From CAZQQU01 sp964595625 (lineage in GTDB: Bacteria; Bacteroidota; Bacteroidia; Flavobacteriales; Flavobacteriaceae), in the NCBI GenBank assembly GCA_964595625.1, contig CAZQQU010000004.1, positions 62,001 to 126,000 on the forward strand: 64,000 bases of DNA. The letters are read 5' to 3'. Numbering within the stretch: the stretch's first letter is position 1; each line of letters starts with the position of its first letter. The translations under genes were made by a program, and so were the position numbers. Shown here piece after piece: positions 61,166 through 64,000 of this stretch. The notes beneath the pieces were generated by a model. It did not search any database. It was not told where the DNA came from and saw nothing but the letters and a program-made list of their open reading frames with translations.

Positions 61166-61576
61166 TTAACAATACTCGTTATAGGCGTCAACTAAATTTT
61201 CAGCAATCAATTCTGCCGGGCGACCTTCTATATGATGTCTTTCTAACATATGTACCAGTTCGCCGTCTTTAAACAAAGCAATGGCTGGTGAGCTAGGAGG
61301 AAAAGGTACCATTCGCTCTCGAGCAGCATCGGTAGCTTCCCGATCTACACCTGCAAATACAGTAACTAATTGGGTAGGTTTTTTTGCATTGTTTAACGAG
61401 TAAATCGCTCCCGGACGAGCATTTCGGGCAGCACATCCACAAACGGAGTTAACTACCACTAAAGTTGTCCCCTGTTGATCCAGTGCATAATCTACTTCCT
61501 CGGCAGTCAGTAATTCTTTAAATCCTGCTTGAGTAAGTTCGTCTTTCATCGGTTTTACTAATTCGGGTGGGTACAT
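61166..61576 (-). CDS. Bacilliredoxin (BrxA/BrxB, YphP/YqiW family)
   Basis: A 136-residue thioredoxin-like protein that removes bacillithiol or other low-molecular-weight thiols from proteins. The CGC motif is at Cys46-Gly-Cys48 in VNSVCGCAARNARPG. The start MYPPELVKPMKDEL and the late VHMLERHHIEGRPA are family blocks. Known partners are bacillithiol synthesis genes, none of which is here. It has its own -7 box at 61620-61627 and terminator, so it is a single-gene unit. Confidence 0.94.
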   Translation of the reverse strand: MYPPELVKPMKDELTQAGFKELLTAEEVDYALDQQGTTLVVVNSVCGCAARNARPGAIYSLNNAKKPTQLVTVFAGVDREATDAARERMVPFPPSSPAIALFKDGELVHMLERHHIEGRPAELIAENLVDAYNEYC

Positions 61577-61619
61577 ATGATCTAAAATTTTAATTTTTAT
61601 TTAAACTTATTCTAAGCTA

Positions 61620-61627
61620 CAAAAGTA
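61620..61627 (-). promoter_or_regulatory. -7 box of the bacilliredoxin gene (TACTTTTG)
   Basis: Minus-strand TACTTTTG matches TAnnTTTG, 43 bp before the ATG at 61576. No clear -33 element is seen. Confidence 0.45.
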
Positions 61628-61731
61628 ATAAATTTTACTGACAGTTTGACTATCCGTGTAACAACTGGATTAGGATGAAAATCTATGGTTTGCTAAATTA
61701 AATTTAGTAATCAAATCGTACAAACCCCAGT

Positions 61732-64000
61732 TTAAGAAGCTTTAAGACCAGCAATACTTTGCTGAAGTGCCTCGATTTTCGCTAAGGCGTCTGCTTCTTT
61801 CTTTTTTTCGGCTTCGACCACAGCAGCGGGAGCACCTTGAACAAATTTATCGTTACTGAGTTTGGCCTGAACAGATTTTAAAAATCCTTGGGTATACTCC
61901 AATTCAGTTGAAAGTTTTTGTAATTCTTCTTCTACATTTATACTACCGGTAATGGGTACAAAATACTCGTTCGATTTGACTCGAAAAGTCAATGCTCCTG
62001 CAACGGCCTCAGGTACGTAATCCAATGCAGCGACGTTACCCAGTTTCATGATCACAGCATTATAGGAAGCAGAAAAGCCTTCGCGGTTAATCACTTGGAG
62101 TTGTATTTTCTCTTTAAAAGAAATATTTTTTTGCTTTCTAATGGTTCGAATGCCGGCAATTACTTCTTTGGCTATTTCAAATTGACTCAACTGATTTTCC
62201 CAAGCTTGCAATTGTTTTTCGGAAGCTTGGTAACGAGGCCAGGCATTAACAATCAAGGCTTGATCAGGAGTTCGCATGGTGATATTTTGCCAAATTTCTT
62301 CCGTTAAGAAAGGCATAAAGGGGTGTAGTATTCTCAATAGGTCTTCCAAAAACTGTATGGTTTTGGAATAAGTTTTGGAATCCATAGGGCTCCCATATTC
62401 GGGTTTGATGGCTTCCAAATACCAGGAACAGAAATCCTCCCAAATCAATTTATAAATAGCCATCAGAGCATCTGAAATTCTGAATTTTTGAAAGTGATCT
62501 TCTATTTCCACTAAGGTATGATTTAATTTGGCTTCAAACCAAACCACAGCTTGTTGCGCACTCTCAGAAGTATCCGAATCGGCTATTTCCCAGCCTTTGA
62601 TCAAGCGGAAGGCATTCCAAATTTTATTGGCAAATGCTTTTCCTTGTTGGCAAAGCTCTTCATCAAATAAAATATCGTTACCCGCACTGGCACTCAACAA
62701 CAAACCACAACGTACTCCATCAGCTCCGTAATGATTGATTAGATCTAATGGATCGGGCGAATTACCCAGTGATTTCGACATTTTTCGACGTTGTTTGTCG
62801 CGTACGATTCCTGTGAAATACACATTCGAAAAAGGTTTTTTACCTTCCCATTTATACCCAGCTATAATCATACGGGCTACCCAGAAGAAAATAATATCAG
62901 GACCGGTAACCAAATCTTGAGTTGGATAATAATATTTATATTCTTTATTATCGGGATTTAAAACTCCTCCAAAAACACTTATCGGCCATAACCAAGATGA
63001 AAACCAAGTATCTAAAACATCTGAGTCTTGTTGTAAATCGGTACGACGTAGTGACGGATTATTAGATTTTTGTTGAGCTAAAACAAGTGCCTCTTCGGCA
63101 GTTTCAGCCACTACAAAATCCTCTTTGCCATCGCCGTAATAATAAGCAGGAATCTGTTGGCCCCACCACAATTGTCGAGAAATATTCCAATCGGTGATGT
63201 TTTGTAACCAGTGTTTGTAGGTATTCTCAAAACGTTTGGGGTAAAACTTAATTTCTTGGGTATCAAAAACCGCCTCTAAAGCAGGTTTTACTAATTGATC
63301 CATTTTTAAAAACCATTGATCAGACAGACGCGGTTCGATGACTGCCTTGGTTCTTTCTGAAGTACCTACTTTATGGATATGGGTTTCAGTTTTAACTAAA
63401 GCACCTAGTTGCTTAAGCTCTTCGGCGATTTCTTGACGGACCACAAAACGATCTTTACCTTCATAATGCAAGCCAAAACGATTGAGAGTACCATCTTCAT
63501 TAAATATATCCACTATTTCTAATTCATGTTTGTCACCCAACATTTTATCATTGGCATCATGAGCCGGAGTAACTTTGAGGGCACCGGTTCCAAATTCCCT
63601 ATCTACATAGCTATCAAAAATGATGGGAACTGGGCGGTTGGCAATAGGTACGATGGCTTTTTTTCCACGCAAGTGGGTATAGCGTTCATCGTCTGGATGT
63701 ACACAAATAGCCGTGTCACCTAAAATGGTTTCAGGACGTGTAGTGGCAATCGTTACGGTATCTATTTGCGTTCCTGCAGAATCAACTACAGCATAATTGA
63801 TATGATACAATACCCCGGGTTGTTCCTCGTAAATAACCTCTTCGTCTGAGAGGGTAGTCTTGGCTTCCGGGTCCCAATTCACCATCCGATAGCCTCGGTA
63901 TATTAGCCCTTGATTGTAGAGTTCGACAAAAACTTTGATTACCGAAGCGGACATCTCCGGATCCATGGTAAATTTAGTCCGTTCCCAATCACAAGAAGCG
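61732..64000 (-). CDS. valS: Valine-tRNA ligase ValS, N-terminal part outside the window
   Basis: Charges tRNA-Val and edits mischarged threonine. The frame runs open past the window end; the last codons here read SCDWERTKFTMDPEMSASV, a conserved ValRS block, so an ATG at 63966 is internal. The editing region has IATTRPETILGDTAICVHPDD. TDWNISRQLWWGQQIPAYY and the KMSKS signature in RRKMSKSLGNSPDP are present. The coiled-coil C-terminus is intact. The HIGH motif lies beyond the window. About 757 residues are visible. Confidence 0.97.
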   Translation of the reverse strand, partial: ASCDWERTKFTMDPEMSASVIKVFVELYNQGLIYRGYRMVNWDPEAKTTLSDEEVIYEEQPGVLYHINYAVVDSAGTQIDTVTIATTRPETILGDTAICVHPDDERYTHLRGKKAIVPIANRPVPIIFDSYVDREFGTGALKVTPAHDANDKMLGDKHELEIVDIFNEDGTLNRFGLHYEGKDRFVVRQEIAEELKQLGALVKTETHIHKVGTSERTKAVIEPRLSDQWFLKMDQLVKPALEAVFDTQEIKFYPKRFENTYKHWLQNITDWNISRQLWWGQQIPAYYYGDGKEDFVVAETAEEALVLAQQKSNNPSLRRTDLQQDSDVLDTWFSSWLWPISVFGGVLNPDNKEYKYYYPTQDLVTGPDIIFFWVARMIIAGYKWEGKKPFSNVYFTGIVRDKQRRKMSKSLGNSPDPLDLINHYGADGVRCGLLLSASAGNDILFDEELCQQGKAFANKIWNAFRLIKGWEIADSDTSESAQQAVVWFEAKLNHTLVEIEDHFQKFRISDALMAIYKLIWEDFCSWYLEAIKPEYGSPMDSKTYSKTIQFLEDLLRILHPFMPFLTEEIWQNITMRTPDQALIVNAWPRYQASEKQLQAWENQLSQFEIAKEVIAGIRTIRKQKNISFKEKIQLQVINREGFSASYNAVIMKLGNVAALDYVPEAVAGALTFRVKSNEYFVPITGSINVEEELQKLSTELEYTQGFLKSVQAKLSNDKFVQGAPAAVVEAEKKKEADALAKIEALQQSIAGLKAS

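Noticed and set aside
63724..63966. ATG at 63966 as the start of valS
   Set aside because: The frame stays open to the window end and the residues before this ATG match a conserved ValRS block, so it is an internal methionine.
1..64000. CRISPR arrays, toxin-antitoxin pairs, restriction or other defence genes, prophage genes
   Set aside because: Reading all gene products and gaps gave no repeat-spacer array, no defence-type domain and no phage structural gene; the tail-fibre-like protein at 47217 is a widespread Bacteroidota exported protein type, not a prophage marker.

Overview
This window is a chromosomal segment of a member of the Flavobacteriaceae (Bacteroidota). The evidence is the tmRNA tag (GENNYALAA), the dcw cluster order without murF or ddl, many TAnnTTTG -7 boxes (the Bacteroidota housekeeping promoter), a ribosomal protein THX gene, cytochrome oxidase genes of the Bacteroidota type, a RemB-like outer-membrane protein, and an AT-rich base composition. 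I cannot name a genus. There is no prophage, insertion sequence, CRISPR array or rRNA, and the only RNA gene found is tmRNA.

Layout. 1-310 is the 3' part of tmRNA. 390-3354 holds a PH-like membrane protein, two alpha/beta hydrolases and the GTPase EngB. 3726-19740 is one dense division and cell-wall cluster: mraZ-rsmH-ftsL-ftsI-murE-mraY-murD-ftsW-murG-doxX-murC-ftsQ-ftsA-ftsZ. It starts behind three GTGG(G/T) repeats at 10-bp period that look like the MraZ operator. 19835-21397 is a DtxR/MntR-type regulator plus a ZIP metal transporter, with a palindrome in front. 21526-25916 holds small secreted proteins, a SCO protein, dodecin and a DUF255 thioredoxin-fold protein. 25918-29155 (minus) is tolC-hlyD-tsaB.

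29256-34342 (minus) is a respiratory block in two transcription units: ctaB with two subunit III genes and subunit IV, then a SCO-like protein without cysteines, a SCO protein, a DUF420 protein and a small membrane protein. 34518-36908 holds a RemB-like barrel protein and a small membrane protein. 36922-37428 is a poorly coding stretch with a startless reading frame and an 88-bp imperfect inverted repeat. 37429-42267 is haem synthesis (hemC-hemD-hemE-dinB-DUF6973, and hemF). 42272-47074 is a two-gene unit of a TPR protein and a beta-barrel protein. 47217-49608 is a tail-fibre-like protein coupled to an S8 protease. 49685-64000 is housekeeping: ftsE, a lone peptide-binding lipoprotein, THX, trxB, yaaA, rluD, a PASTA protein, ddl, coaD, pth, ribF, an HTTM protein, plsC, a bacilliredoxin and a valS cut by the window end.

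How it fits together. The dcw genes make lipid II and the divisome; ddl and the PASTA protein at 55 kb belong to the same wall pathway. CtaB needs the haem made by the hem genes, and the SCO proteins serve copper loading of the oxidase. I found no clearly new defence or mobile system. The least explained items are the tail-fibre/protease pair, the TPR/barrel pair, the cysteine-free SCO paralogue and the inverted repeat downstream of hemF.
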